A DNA stretch of 26,627 nucleotides from Bacteroidales bacterium UBA2716 (GTDB lineage Bacteria > Bacteroidota > Bacteroidia > Bacteroidales > UBA932). Of the stretch, positions 14,626 to 22,173 are shown piece after piece. The notes below the pieces were generated by a model. The model ran no database searches. It was given only the letters and a program-made list of their open reading frames with translations, and had not been told where the DNA came from. The first letter of the stretch is position 1, and each line of letters opens with the position of its first letter. The position numbers and the translations under genes were made by a program. The stretch lies in the NCBI GenBank assembly GCA_002354005.1, contig DEKS01000016.1:1-26627 (forward strand). Direction: 5' to 3'.

Positions 14626-16014
14626 CTAATGCAGCAGCATCCACTTCACCAGCTTGAACATCCCGTACGGCATGTAACGGAATTTCAGGTCTATCCAGGT
14701 GGGTGTCTTCACCACGCTGCGCTCATGGCTGAAAGCCAGGAAACTGCGCTCCGAGTGGTAGCTGCCCATGCCGGAATTGCCCACGCCGCCAAAGGGAATG
14801 TTGCTGTTGGCAATGTGCATGATGGTGTCGTTGATGCAGGCGCCGCCGGAAGTGGTCCTGCCGATGATATCCCAGCCATCGGCCCCCTTGCCGAAATAAT
14901 AGAAGGCCAGGGGTTTCTCGCGGCGGTTCACAAAGTCCGCCACCGCCTGCCGGTCCTTGAAGGTGAGGATGGGGAAGATGGGGCCGAAAATCTCCTCCTG
15001 CATCACGGGCGCATCCGGCGAAACGCCTTCCAGCAGGGTGGGCTCTATCCACAGCTTTTCCTTGTTGTAATGGCCTCCGGCAACGATTTTTCCGTCTTTC
15101 AGGTAGCCGGTGAGCCGGTCGAAGGCGCTGTCTTTCACAATGTGCACAAAGAGCCGGGACTGCTCCGTTCCGTCCGGGTACAGGCCGGCGAGCTCCCGCT
15201 TGAAGGCATCGACAAAAGCGTCTTTGATATCCTCATGCAGGAACAGGTAATCCGGGGCGATGCAGGTTTGCCCGCTGTTGAGGCATTTGCCCCAGGCGAT
15301 GCGCCGGGCGGCCAGGGTGAGGTCGGCGTCCTTGTCCACGATGCAAGGGCTCTTGCCGCCCAGCTCCAGCACCATCGGCGTTAAATACTGCGCCTGCGCG
15401 GCCATGGCAATCTTGCCTAAGGACGGGCTACCGGTGAGGAACACCAGGTCGTAGCGGTGCTTGAACAGTTCGCCGTTCACTACGCGATTGCCCTGCACCA
15501 CGGCCACGTACTCCTCCGGGAAGGTGTCGGCAATGAATTCTTCAATGACCTTGGAGACTTCCGGAACGTAGGGCGAGGGCTTTAAAATGGCCGTACAGCC
15601 AGCCGAGATGGCGCCTACGAGCGGGTTCAGGAGAAGCTGTACGGGATAGTTCCAGGGACTGACGATGAGCGTGCAGCCCAGCGGTTCGCGCACGATGTAG
15701 CTGGAGGACGGCATGCCGGTGAGGGGCGTGGGACGACGCTTGCGACGGGCCCATTTGTCCACTTTGCGGATGGCCTCCGAAATCTCCCCGTACACCAGGC
15801 CGATTTCTGTCATGAAAGCTTCCTCGTAACTCTTGTGCAAATTGGCCCACAGGGCGTCGCAGAGCGGTTTTTCCCACTTCTGCAGGCCGGCCTTGAAGGC
15901 TTTTAACTCCTGCTTGCGCCAGGCCACGTCGCGGGTGACGCCCGTGGCATAGAACGCCCGCTGCTTTTCCACCAGTTCCTGAATTCTTGCTGCGCTTGTA
16001 TTTTCCAGTGCCAT
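14626..16014 (-). CDS. NAD(P)-dependent aldehyde dehydrogenase (class 3-like)
   Basis: A 462-residue aldehyde dehydrogenase. Visible family landmarks are PLGCTLIVSPWNYPVQLLLN (cofactor fold), LTGSPSLGK (Rossmann turn), VLELGGKSPCIV with the general-base Glu, NSGQTCIAPDYL with the catalytic Cys, and EEIFGPIFPILTF followed by PFGGVGNSGMGSYH near the C-terminus. Length and the N-terminal start (no 40-50 residue extension) fit class 3 / fatty-aldehyde types that oxidise medium-chain or aromatic aldehydes to acids. A short hydrophobic end (FKLVKWMLLH) could touch a membrane but is not a full transmembrane helix. It is divergent from polA, with a 104-bp shared intergenic region, and is followed by the preA-like gene after 55 bp. 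Substrate unknown. Confidence 0.92.
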   Translation of the reverse strand: MALENTSAARIQELVEKQRAFYATGVTRDVAWRKQELKAFKAGLQKWEKPLCDALWANLHKSYEEAFMTEIGLVYGEISEAIRKVDKWARRKRRPTPLTGMPSSSYIVREPLGCTLIVSPWNYPVQLLLNPLVGAISAGCTAILKPSPYVPEVSKVIEEFIADTFPEEYVAVVQGNRVVNGELFKHRYDLVFLTGSPSLGKIAMAAQAQYLTPMVLELGGKSPCIVDKDADLTLAARRIAWGKCLNSGQTCIAPDYLFLHEDIKDAFVDAFKRELAGLYPDGTEQSRLFVHIVKDSAFDRLTGYLKDGKIVAGGHYNKEKLWIEPTLLEGVSPDAPVMQEEIFGPIFPILTFKDRQAVADFVNRREKPLAFYYFGKGADGWDIIGRTTSGGACINDTIMHIANSNIPFGGVGNSGMGSYHSERSFLAFSHERSVVKTPTWIDLKFRYMPYGMFKLVKWMLLH

Positions 16015-16083
16015 ATTATTTCCTCCTGCCGGTAATGAGAACGGTCTTTCCTTGTATTTTCATGTGTTCAGGTTTTAGCAACA

Positions 16084-16091
16084 CAAATTTA
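16084..16091 (-). promoter_or_regulatory. Possible -7 element for the aldehyde dehydrogenase gene
   Basis: The complement of CAAATTTA is TAAATTTG, an exact TAnnTTTG match about 70 bp before the ATG at 16014. No matching -33 TTTG is visible at 19-20 bp, so this is weak. Confidence 0.3.
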
Positions 16092-16104
16092 CGAAAATAA
16101 TTCG

Positions 16105-16112
16105 TACCTTTG
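16105..16112 (+). promoter_or_regulatory. -7 promoter element immediately before polA
   Basis: TACCTTTG, an exact TAnnTTTG match ending 6 bases before the polA ATG at 16119. Transcription from it would begin at or next to the start codon, giving a leaderless or near-leaderless message. The -33 element is not clear (TTTTAG at 16073-16078 is the nearest T-rich match). Confidence 0.5.
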
Positions 16113-16118
16113 GAGACT

Positions 16119-18713
16119 ATGGACAGATTGTTTCTCATCGACGGCCATGCGCTGGTGTTCAAAATGTACTACGCCTTCCTGCGCCGTCCCATGATCAATT
16201 CCAAGGGGGCGGACATGTCCATCCTCTACGGATTCACCAAGTACCTGCTGGAGCTGCTGGAGAAGGAAAAGCCCACGCACGTTGCCGTGGCTTTTGATCC
16301 GCCGGGCGGCACCTTCCGCAACCAGTTGTATCCGGCCTATAAAGGCACGCGCCCCCCTACCCCGCAGCTGGTGATAGAGGCCCTGGAGCCGCTTACGGAG
16401 CTGGTACAGGCGATGAACATTCCCGTGGTCATGATTCCCGGCTTTGAGGCCGATGACGTGCTGGGGTCGATAACCGCGCAAAACGCATCGGCCCAACTGG
16501 ACGTGTACATGGTGACGCCGGACAAGGACTACGGCCAGCTCATCGGCCCGCACAGTTTCCAGTACAAACCCGGCAAAAGCGGAACGGACGCAGAAGTGTG
16601 GGGCGTGCCCGAGCTCTGCGCCAAGTGGGGCATCTCGGAGCCCGCGCAAGTGATTGACATGCTGGCCATTTGTGGCGATACAGCAGACAACGTGCCCGGC
16701 GTGAACGGCGTGGGCGAAGTGGGCGCCGCCAAGCTCATCGCCAAATACGGCACCCTGGAGAACATTTACGCGCACCTGGGCGAGCTCACCGCCCGGCAGC
16801 AGGCACAGTTCGAGGAAGCCCGCCCGCACATGGCCCTGTCCAAACGGCTTGTCACCATCAAGACGGACATGCAGCTGCCCGTAACCCTGGCCGATATGCG
16901 CTACACGGGGCAGTTCACCCCGCGCCTGGCGCAACTGTTCCAGGAGTATGAGTTCAGCTCGCTGAAGAAGTATGTTTCTGTCATACCGAGCGAAGCCGAA
17001 GGCGAAGCGAGTGCATCTCCTACCCTTGTGGAATACCGCGAAGCCTCCCTGGCAGAGGTCACGGCCGCAGCTCAGAAGGCCGGGAAAGTGGGCCTGGTGC
17101 TCAGCGGGGCCTCCATCGTCCTTAGCGCAGACGGCCTGGCCGTGCAGCTGTCCCCCGCCCAGGCGAAGGGCCTCCTGGAAGACAGCAGTATCGATAAGTA
17201 TGGCGTGGATCTCAAAAAGCTGGCAAATACGCTGGCGGCGGAAGGCGTGGACCTGAACGGCCGCTGGTGGGACCTTCAGCTTATGCACTACGTGCTCAAT
17301 CCGGAGCGCAGCCATGACCTGGCGGCCCTGGCGCAGACTTATCTGGGCGTCTCGCTGGAGGCGCGCGCGGAAGTCGTCACCACCAGTTCGCTCTTTGACG
17401 ATATCCCCGAAGAAGACAACACCGCCGCCCTCCGGGAGGCCTCCATCCTGGTGCCGCTGGGCGAAAAACTGCGGGAAGGCCTTCCGGAGCTGTACCTCAG
17501 GATGGAGGAGCCCCTGTCAAAGGTGCTCGCCCAGATGGAGTGCGACGGCGTAAAAGTGGACATGGGTGTTATCCGACTTTTTGCCGATGGTCTCCGCAAA
17601 GAGCTGTCGGAGCGCGAGGCACGCATCCGCGAAATGGCGGACGAGCCGGAGCTGAACATCTCCTCGCCCAAACAGGTGGGAGAGCTCCTGTTCGAGAAAC
17701 TCAAACTGGATCCCAAGGCCAAGCGGAGTTCCCGGGGGCAGTTTTCCACCGACGAAGCTACCCTCCTTGCCATTGCGGACCGGCATCCCATCGTGGACGA
17801 AATTCTGGAATTCCGGGCGGTGAAAAAGCTGCTGTCCACCTATATCGAGCCGTTCCCCAGCTATGTATCGCCGCGGGACGGGCGCGTGCATACTACGTTC
17901 AATCAGGCGCTTACGGCTACCGGCAGGTTGTCATCGTCCAATCCCAACCTGCAGAACATTCCCGTGCGAACGGAGCGCGGAAAAGAGATTCGCAAGGCCT
18001 TTGTGCCGGGAACGCCCCACGGGGTGATTGTGAGCGCGGACTACTCGCAAATTGAGCTGCGCATTATGGCGCATCTGTCTAAGGATGAGCACCTTACGCA
18101 GGCGTTCCGGGAGGGCGTGGACGTGCATGCAGCTACGGCGGCCAAGATTTTCGGCATTCCCGTTTCCGAGGTCACGCGTGAGCAGCGCAGCATGGCCAAA
18201 ACGGCCAACTTCGGCATTATGTACGGCATCTCTACCTTCGGGCTGGCGCAGCGACTGCACCTGCCCCGGGCGGCGGCCAAAGAGCTTATCGACGGGTATT
18301 TTGCCTCCTTCCCTTCCATCCGCTCGTTTATTGACGGAAGCATTGCCTTTGCCCGCGAGCACGGGTATGTGGAAACGCTCTTCGGGCGGCGGCGCTACCT
18401 GCCGGACATCCATGCGCGGAACGCCACCGTGCGGGCGCTGGCGGAGCGCAATGCCGTGAATGCGCCCATCCAGGGGACATCGGCCGATATCATCAAACTG
18501 GCCATGATTGGCGTGGCGGCGCGCCTGAAGGCGGAGGGCCTGCGGAGCAAGATGGTGCTGCAGATTCACGACGAGCTCCTCTTCGACGCTGTGCCGGAGG
18601 ATGTTCCGGCGCTGAAAACCCTGGTGACGGATGTCATGGAGCACGTGATGGAGCTCTCCGTCCCCCTTACCGTGGAATGTTCGTCGGGGATCAATTGGTT
18701 AGAAGCGCATTAA
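16119..18713 (+). CDS. polA: DNA polymerase I with degenerate proofreading domain and an in-frame palindromic insert
   Basis: I choose ATG 16119 (864 residues; MDRLFLIDGHALVFKMYYAF) over a TTG three codons upstream that forms part of the -7 element. The N-terminal ~275 residues are the 5'-nuclease (VAFDPPGGTFRNQLYPAYKG, GFEADDVLGS, ICGDTADNVPGVNGVGEVGA). Residues about 287-300 (VIPSEAEGEASAS) come from a 41-bp dispersed palindrome. The middle resembles the 3'-5' exonuclease fold (WWDLQLMHYVLNPERSHDLA), but the metal-binding DxE start motif is missing, so proofreading is probably lost, as in several other bacterial Pol I enzymes. The C-terminal polymerase is intact: motif A (SADYSQIELRI), motif B (RSMAKTANFGIMYG) and motif C (QIHDELLFD). 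It functions in Okazaki-fragment processing and repair. Confidence 0.97.
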   Translation: MDRLFLIDGHALVFKMYYAFLRRPMINSKGADMSILYGFTKYLLELLEKEKPTHVAVAFDPPGGTFRNQLYPAYKGTRPPTPQLVIEALEPLTELVQAMNIPVVMIPGFEADDVLGSITAQNASAQLDVYMVTPDKDYGQLIGPHSFQYKPGKSGTDAEVWGVPELCAKWGISEPAQVIDMLAICGDTADNVPGVNGVGEVGAAKLIAKYGTLENIYAHLGELTARQQAQFEEARPHMALSKRLVTIKTDMQLPVTLADMRYTGQFTPRLAQLFQEYEFSSLKKYVSVIPSEAEGEASASPTLVEYREASLAEVTAAAQKAGKVGLVLSGASIVLSADGLAVQLSPAQAKGLLEDSSIDKYGVDLKKLANTLAAEGVDLNGRWWDLQLMHYVLNPERSHDLAALAQTYLGVSLEARAEVVTTSSLFDDIPEEDNTAALREASILVPLGEKLREGLPELYLRMEEPLSKVLAQMECDGVKVDMGVIRLFADGLRKELSEREARIREMADEPELNISSPKQVGELLFEKLKLDPKAKRSSRGQFSTDEATLLAIADRHPIVDEILEFRAVKKLLSTYIEPFPSYVSPRDGRVHTTFNQALTATGRLSSSNPNLQNIPVRTERGKEIRKAFVPGTPHGVIVSADYSQIELRIMAHLSKDEHLTQAFREGVDVHAATAAKIFGIPVSEVTREQRSMAKTANFGIMYGISTFGLAQRLHLPRAAAKELIDGYFASFPSIRSFIDGSIAFAREHGYVETLFGRRRYLPDIHARNATVRALAERNAVNAPIQGTSADIIKLAMIGVAARLKAEGLRSKMVLQIHDELLFDAVPEDVPALKTLVTDVMEHVMELSVPLTVECSSGINWLEAH
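16979..17019 (+). repeat. Dispersed 41-bp palindromic repeat, in-frame inside polA
   Basis: Begins TGTCATACCGAGCGAAG and ends GCGAGTGCATCTC, with an inner CCGAAGGCG-type core. It matches the other copies at 25161-25201 and 25604-25644 (both in reverse orientation) in length and order. It encodes part of the linker between the polA nuclease and exonuclease-like domains. Confidence 0.85.
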
Positions 18714-18715
18714 CC

Positions 18716-18744
18716 TGTCATTTCGAGCGAAGTCGAGAAAACTC
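18716..18744 (+). repeat. Dispersed palindromic repeat, short form, between polA and the sigma gene
   Basis: TGTCATTTCGAGCGAAGTCG followed by AGAAAACTC. It fills nearly all of the 36-bp gap between the polA stop and the sigma-factor ATG at 18750, so it replaces any normal leader or ribosome-binding region there. Confidence 0.8.
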
Positions 18745-18749
18745 ATACC

Positions 18750-19322
18750 ATGCAAGATAACGAAAAAGACATCATCGAGCGGGCCATCGCCGGCGACCAG
18801 ATGGCCTACCGCATGCTCTACCAGATTCACGAGCGTGCGGTGCGCGGGCGCGTGAGCGGCTACTTCCAGTGGAAGGCCGACGTAGACGATGTGGTCACCG
18901 AGAGCTTCCAGAAGGCGTTCCAGGCCCTCGGGAGCTTCGACCTTTCCCGCGAGTTCCGGCCGTGGCTGATGACCATCGCTACACGCACGGCGCTGGACCA
19001 TTTATCGTCCATCCAACGCGAGGACGAGAAGAAGGAAGGCATCCTGCACAAGGCGTCCTCCGACGGGTCGGAATCGGCCCAACTTACCGACTATACGCCG
19101 GAAGAGGAAATTATCAACGACGAGCTTCACCAGCGGCTGATGGGGTATATCGACGAGCTTCCGTCGCTGTATAAAGACGTGATGATCAAGTATATGATCG
19201 AGGAGCTGGAGTACGAGGAAATTGCCAAGGAGCTGGACCTGGAGCTCAATACCGTGCGCACCCGGATTCGCCGGGGCAAGCAGCACCTGTCACAAATGAT
19301 GTTACGGGGGGAAGTAGAATGA
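18750..19322 (+). CDS. ECF-family RNA polymerase sigma factor
   Basis: A 190-residue sigma-70 family protein. Region 2 is about residues 10-85 (AYRMLYQIHERAVRGRVSGY, DDVVTESFQKAFQALGSF, RPWLMTIATRTALDHL), and region 4 is about 130-185 (LPSLYKDVMIKYMIEELEYE, EIAKELDLELNTVRTRIRRG). There is no region 3, as expected for ECF sigma factors. No anti-sigma gene is adjacent; instead the stop overlaps the rsmG start by four bases (ATGA). Genes of this type occur next to housekeeping genes in many Bacteroidales. It may be co-transcribed with polA, from which a palindromic repeat separates it. Regulon unknown. Confidence 0.93.
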   Translation: MQDNEKDIIERAIAGDQMAYRMLYQIHERAVRGRVSGYFQWKADVDDVVTESFQKAFQALGSFDLSREFRPWLMTIATRTALDHLSSIQREDEKKEGILHKASSDGSESAQLTDYTPEEEIINDELHQRLMGYIDELPSLYKDVMIKYMIEELEYEEIAKELDLELNTVRTRIRRGKQHLSQMMLRGEVE

Positions 19323-19963
19323 ACTGGAAAAGTATTTTAGAGGCCGATTTTACTTTGTCGGCACAGCAGATGGCGCGTTTTGAGGCCCTGGACGGACTGT
19401 ACCGGGAGTGGAATGCGCAGATTAACGTGATTTCGCGGAAAGACATTGACGCGCTGTACGAGCACCATGTGCTGCATTCCCTGGCCATTGCGCGGTATCT
19501 CCAAACGGTGCCGGGGCTGTGGGAGCAGTTTGCTGCTTCTGCGGTGCTGGACCTGGGGACCGGGGGCGGTTTTCCGGGGATTCCGCTGGCCATTCTGTTT
19601 CCATCGGCCCGGTTTACACTTTGTGATTCAGTTGGTAAGAAAACCATTGTGGCTCAAGCGGTTAGTTCCGCGCTGGAGCTAGCGAACGTGCAGGTGGTGA
19701 ATGCGCGCGCAGAGACGCTGCCTTCCGGCTTTGACTTTGTGGTTTCGCGGGCGGTGGCTGCCCTTCCGGACTTTTTCCCCTGGGTGAAAGGCAAGTTCTC
19801 GCAGGGCATTTTGTATCTGAAAGGCGGCGACGTGAACGAGGAGATTGCCACCGTGATGGCCCGTCACAAGCTCCCGCGCGGCTCCGTGCACACCTGGCCC
19901 GTCTCCTCCTGGCTCCCGGACGCCTGGTATGACGGCAAGCTGGTGGTACATATTGAAAAATAA
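19319..19963 (+). CDS. rsmG: 16S rRNA (guanine(527)-N7)-methyltransferase RsmG
   Basis: A 214-residue SAM-dependent methyltransferase of the RsmG/GidB family. Diagnostic segments are the N-terminal YREWNAQINVISRKDIDALY, then HHVLHSLAIA, the SAM loop LDLGTGGGFPGIPLAILFP, a second strand motif (CDSVGKKTIV), and VVSRAVAALPDFFPW near the C-terminus. The enzyme methylates N7 of G527 in the 530 loop of 16S rRNA. Its start overlaps the sigma-factor stop (ATGA), indicating translational coupling, and its stop at 19961-19963 directly abuts the -33 element of the rpmH promoter. Length is normal for the family. Confidence 0.96.
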   Translation: MNWKSILEADFTLSAQQMARFEALDGLYREWNAQINVISRKDIDALYEHHVLHSLAIARYLQTVPGLWEQFAASAVLDLGTGGGFPGIPLAILFPSARFTLCDSVGKKTIVAQAVSSALELANVQVVNARAETLPSGFDFVVSRAVAALPDFFPWVKGKFSQGILYLKGGDVNEEIATVMARHKLPRGSVHTWPVSSWLPDAWYDGKLVVHIEK

Positions 19964-19995
19964 TTTTGTTTTTTCCTCCGGAATTACTACCTTTG
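19964..19995 (+). promoter_or_regulatory. Promoter of rpmH
   Basis: A textbook Bacteroidetes promoter: -33 TTTTG (19964-19968), a 19-bp spacer and -7 TACCTTTG (19988-19995). Transcription should start near 20001, leaving a leader of about 30 nt before the rpmH ATG at 20031. Confidence 0.85.
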
Positions 19996-20030
19996 CAGTC
20001 CTTACGCGAAAAATATAAAATAGAGATATC

Positions 20031-20183
20031 ATGAAAAGAACATTCCAACCTTCCCGCCGCAAGCGTGTGAACAAACACGGCTTCCGCGCAAGAATGGCCA
20101 GCGCCAACGGCCGTCGCGTCCTTAGCGCCCGTCGCCGCCACGCCCGCAAAAAGCTTTCCGTCTCCGACGAAGACCGCTGGTAG
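20031..20183 (+). CDS. rpmH: 50S ribosomal protein L34
   Basis: A 50-residue, strongly basic protein starting MKRTFQPSRRKRVNKHGFRA, followed by RMASANGRRVLSARRRHARK and ending DEDRW; this is the conserved L34 sequence. L34 is a late-assembling protein of the large ribosomal subunit. The gene has its own promoter (19964-19995) and terminator (20190-20215), so it is a single-gene transcript. The usual neighbour rnpA is not present downstream; a palindrome/transposase module follows instead. Confidence 0.97.
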   Translation: MKRTFQPSRRKRVNKHGFRARMASANGRRVLSARRRHARKKLSVSDEDRW

Positions 20184-20189
20184 AAAACA

Positions 20190-20215
20190 AGCAGCCCACC
20201 CGGGTTGCTTTTTTT
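20190..20215 (+). terminator. Intrinsic terminator of rpmH
   Basis: Stem AGCAGCCC / GGGTTGCT (20190-20197 and 20202-20209, one G-T pair), four-base loop and a run of seven T, starting 7 bp after the rpmH stop. Confidence 0.85.
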
Positions 20216-20259
20216 GTGCCTTCTCCCCTGTCCTCCAGACATACGCCTTTGCAGACGGG

Positions 20260-20364
20260 CTGGCCCATAACCAATTGATACTTAGACACATGCTTATAAT
20301 CCTCGGCTCCTTTTGCGCCGAGGATTATAAGTATCTCACTGATAGTCAGACACTTATCGACCAG
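20260..20364. repeat. 105-bp palindromic element, copy 2
   Basis: Begins CTGGCCCATAACCAATTGAT and ends CACTTATCGACCAG, with the central hairpin AATCCTCGGCTCC-TTTT-GCGCCGAGGATT (positions 20299-20326). It marks the left edge of the module carrying the winged-helix-like gene and the RAYT transposase. Confidence 0.88.
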
Positions 20365-20395
20365 CGGCACAAGGCAACATATCCTCTCCTTACAC

Positions 20396-20403
20396 TATCT
20401 TTG
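20396..20403 (+). promoter_or_regulatory. -7 element before the winged-helix-like gene
   Basis: TATCTTTG matches TAnnTTTG exactly. It ends 12 bases before the ATG at 20416, predicting a very short leader. No clear -33 TTTG is visible. Confidence 0.45.
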
Positions 20404-20415
20404 CAAGAAAAAGGT

Positions 20416-20961
20416 ATGATAGAGGGATGGTTGGCGGCATATTACCTTACTTGGGGAACACTGGAGGAGCCTTGCCCACTCTATGGAATCAACTGGGAGG
20501 AGCAAGAGACAGAGGAACTGATTACCTTTGTTCAGTTAGCCATGCAGGAGGTAAGCAAACGGGGTCTCCAGTTACAAGCTCCGCTACAGACCGTGCGGAT
20601 AACAAGGGGGCTTCGGGTCTATATCGGCTCATCGGAGCTAAAAATACGGCCCATGGCCAAGAGCATCCTGCTACTCTTTCTGAAACACCCGGAAGGCATT
20701 CCCCTGAAACAAATCACTTATTACCGAGAAGAATTATTCCGCCTATACAGGCGTGTGAGCAGAAGTTCGGAGCCCCATGAGATTGAACTTCGCATAACAC
20801 GGATGATGGACCTTTTCAACAATGACCTCAACGTGAACATCGCACGTGTAAACAAAGCGCTTGCCGCACTGGTGGACAATGCGCCTCAATACCAGATTCA
20901 AGGAAAAGCAGGATATGCCAAAGGGATTTGGCTGGACAGAAAATGGGTGATTTGGGAGTAA
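20416..20961 (+). CDS. Winged-helix-like protein paired with the RAYT transposase, unknown function
   Basis: I place the start at ATG 20416 (181 residues, MIEGWLAAYYLTWGTLEEPC), because the open frame further upstream reads through the 105-bp palindrome and the -7 element at 20396. The N-terminal half has no family I recognise. The C-terminal half, from about residue 75 (SELKIRPMAKSILLLFLKHP, then VNIARVNKALAALVDNAPQY and a GYAKGIWLDRKWV end), has the order of a winged-helix DNA-binding domain of the OmpR effector type: helix, helix, recognition helix, hairpin. It also resembles a Bacteroidetes hypothetical family I have seen ending in 'LPRDLV-x-WE'. It sits between a 105-bp palindrome and the RAYT gene, so a role in regulating or assisting the transposase is plausible but unproven. 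Confidence 0.72.
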   Translation: MIEGWLAAYYLTWGTLEEPCPLYGINWEEQETEELITFVQLAMQEVSKRGLQLQAPLQTVRITRGLRVYIGSSELKIRPMAKSILLLFLKHPEGIPLKQITYYREELFRLYRRVSRSSEPHEIELRITRMMDLFNNDLNVNIARVNKALAALVDNAPQYQIQGKAGYAKGIWLDRKWVIWE

Positions 20962-20965
20962 ATAC

Positions 20966-21039
20966 AATCGGTAGAAACAGCAAAAAATCGTAAAAAACAG
21001 CAAAAAAACATGTGAAACAACACAATGTTTCAACCGATT
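20966..21039. repeat. 13-bp inverted repeat with a competing inner hairpin, upstream of RAYT
   Basis: AATCGGTAGAAAC (20966-20978) and GTTTCAACCGATT (21027-21039) are inverted repeats with one mismatch. The right arm's GTTTCA can instead pair with TGAAAC at 21013-21018, so two mutually exclusive hairpins are possible, the shorter followed by a T-rich tract (21040-21050). Possible terminator, attenuator or operator between the two genes. Confidence 0.4.
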
Positions 21040-21108
21040 CTTCTTTTTTTGTTTTCTTCTCTCTAACTTGCCGATACTCATCGTCCTAAAAGGTGAGTGT
21101 GAAGGATT

Positions 21109-22050
21109 ATGAAGAAGCGAAAAATTTATCCCGGAGAGGTACACCATGTGTGTCAAAAGACCATCGACGGTGTACTGGTTTTCTACTCGATCAGTGATTA
21201 TGTGGTTTTTTTCACCATCTACTGCACCGTCGCCAGACGTCTTAACATCCCTGTCCTGGCCCTCTGCCCCATGGTGGATCACTTGCACAACACGGTTATC
21301 GCCACGGACAGCACTACGCTATCCCGGTTCGTACAACAATACACGCATCTGTTTTCCAGGGAGTGGAATGAATCCCGAGGCCGGAAAGGCCCCCTGTTCA
21401 AGCATCGTTACATGAGTTCTGTCAAACTGGGCAACAAGCAAATTAAAACCACCATCAACTACAATTTCAACAATCCCGTGGAGCGGAAGATGGTTGAAAG
21501 AGCAGAAGAGTACCGTTGGAATTTCCTGCAGTATGCACAGCACAAAATGCCCTTTTCCGCGCCGATGGATATTGGTAAAAAGAGCAAAAAATTCCGCTCG
21601 GTCTATAACGAAGTGAAGCGTATTTATAACGGGAATGGCCACTTACGATATGCGCAACTGAAACGCTGGAAAAAGCTTTTATCCCCTGAAGATTTGCAGC
21701 AAATCATTGACCTGGTCATCCGTTTATGGAATGTCATTGATTACAAGGAAACCATCAGTTACTATGGCGACTATGAAACCATGGTCCGCTCCTTCCACGA
21801 CAATACGGGAAGCGACTATACCATTAAAGAAGACCATGACAACTATTCCGATAGTGTGTACAAAGACTGCACACGTATCCTTTTGAGGGAACATGCTATA
21901 AGTGATGTAACAGAGATTCCCGGGCTGCCTCCGGAGAAGAAAAAGAGCCTGGTGCAACTGCTGCGCTACCGCACCACAGCCCGCCTTCGCCAGATAGAAA
22001 AATACCTGCACCTTCCCCCCGGATCCTCCCTCAATCAGACTGGTCAGTAA
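21109..22050 (+). CDS. REP-associated tyrosine transposase (RAYT, IS200-like Y1 family)
   Basis: A 313-residue Y1-family single-strand transposase. The HUH metal-binding motif is His 58-Leu-His 60 in CPMVDHLHNTVI. The characteristic middle GRKGPLFKHRYMSSVK corresponds to the 'GHLFQGRF-KS' block of RAYTs, and INYNFNNPVERKM contains the nucleophile candidate Tyr 118 in the 'Y-x-x-x-NPV' motif. The C-terminal ~150 residues are an extra helical region (LKRWKKLLSPEDLQQIIDLV and a helical end). RAYTs cut and rejoin single-stranded palindromic REP DNA and are usually single-copy and domesticated. Here the substrate candidates are obvious: four 105-bp palindromes lie at the module edges, and the gene's stop codon (22048-22050) is inside the first of the three downstream copies. 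All catalytic residues are intact. Confidence 0.9.
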   Translation: MKKRKIYPGEVHHVCQKTIDGVLVFYSISDYVVFFTIYCTVARRLNIPVLALCPMVDHLHNTVIATDSTTLSRFVQQYTHLFSREWNESRGRKGPLFKHRYMSSVKLGNKQIKTTINYNFNNPVERKMVERAEEYRWNFLQYAQHKMPFSAPMDIGKKSKKFRSVYNEVKRIYNGNGHLRYAQLKRWKKLLSPEDLQQIIDLVIRLWNVIDYKETISYYGDYETMVRSFHDNTGSDYTIKEDHDNYSDSVYKDCTRILLREHAISDVTEIPGLPPEKKKSLVQLLRYRTTARLRQIEKYLHLPPGSSLNQTGQ

Positions 22051-22144
22051 ACAACTGATACACAACACTTTGTCAATAATCCTCGGCTCCTTTTGCGCCG
22101 AGGATTTTCCGTTGTGTACTGATTATCAAACACTTATTGACCAG
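22040..22144. repeat. 105-bp palindromic element, copy 3
   Basis: Begins CTGGTCAGTAAACAACTGAT, ends CACTTATTGACCAG; central hairpin AATCCTCGGCTCC-TTTT-GCGCCGAGGATT at 22078-22106. Its first bases include the stop codon of the RAYT gene. First of three tandem copies with a 134-bp period. Confidence 0.9.
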
Positions 22145-22173
22145 CCTACTCACAATAAACCTATCCAGCCACC

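Noticed and set aside
13092..14657. A 521-codon plus-strand open frame opposite the preA-like gene
   Set aside because: Antisense shadow of a protein with unmistakable PreA motifs; rich in Gly/His/Ala as expected from mirrored codons.
16089..17315. A 408-codon minus-strand open frame opposite the 5' part of polA
   Set aside because: Antisense shadow of the polA nuclease domain; no start context or homology seen.
20275..20415. An upstream TTG start that would extend the winged-helix-like gene through the 105-bp palindrome
   Set aside because: The extension translates the palindrome and a -7 promoter element, so ATG 20416 is the more likely start.
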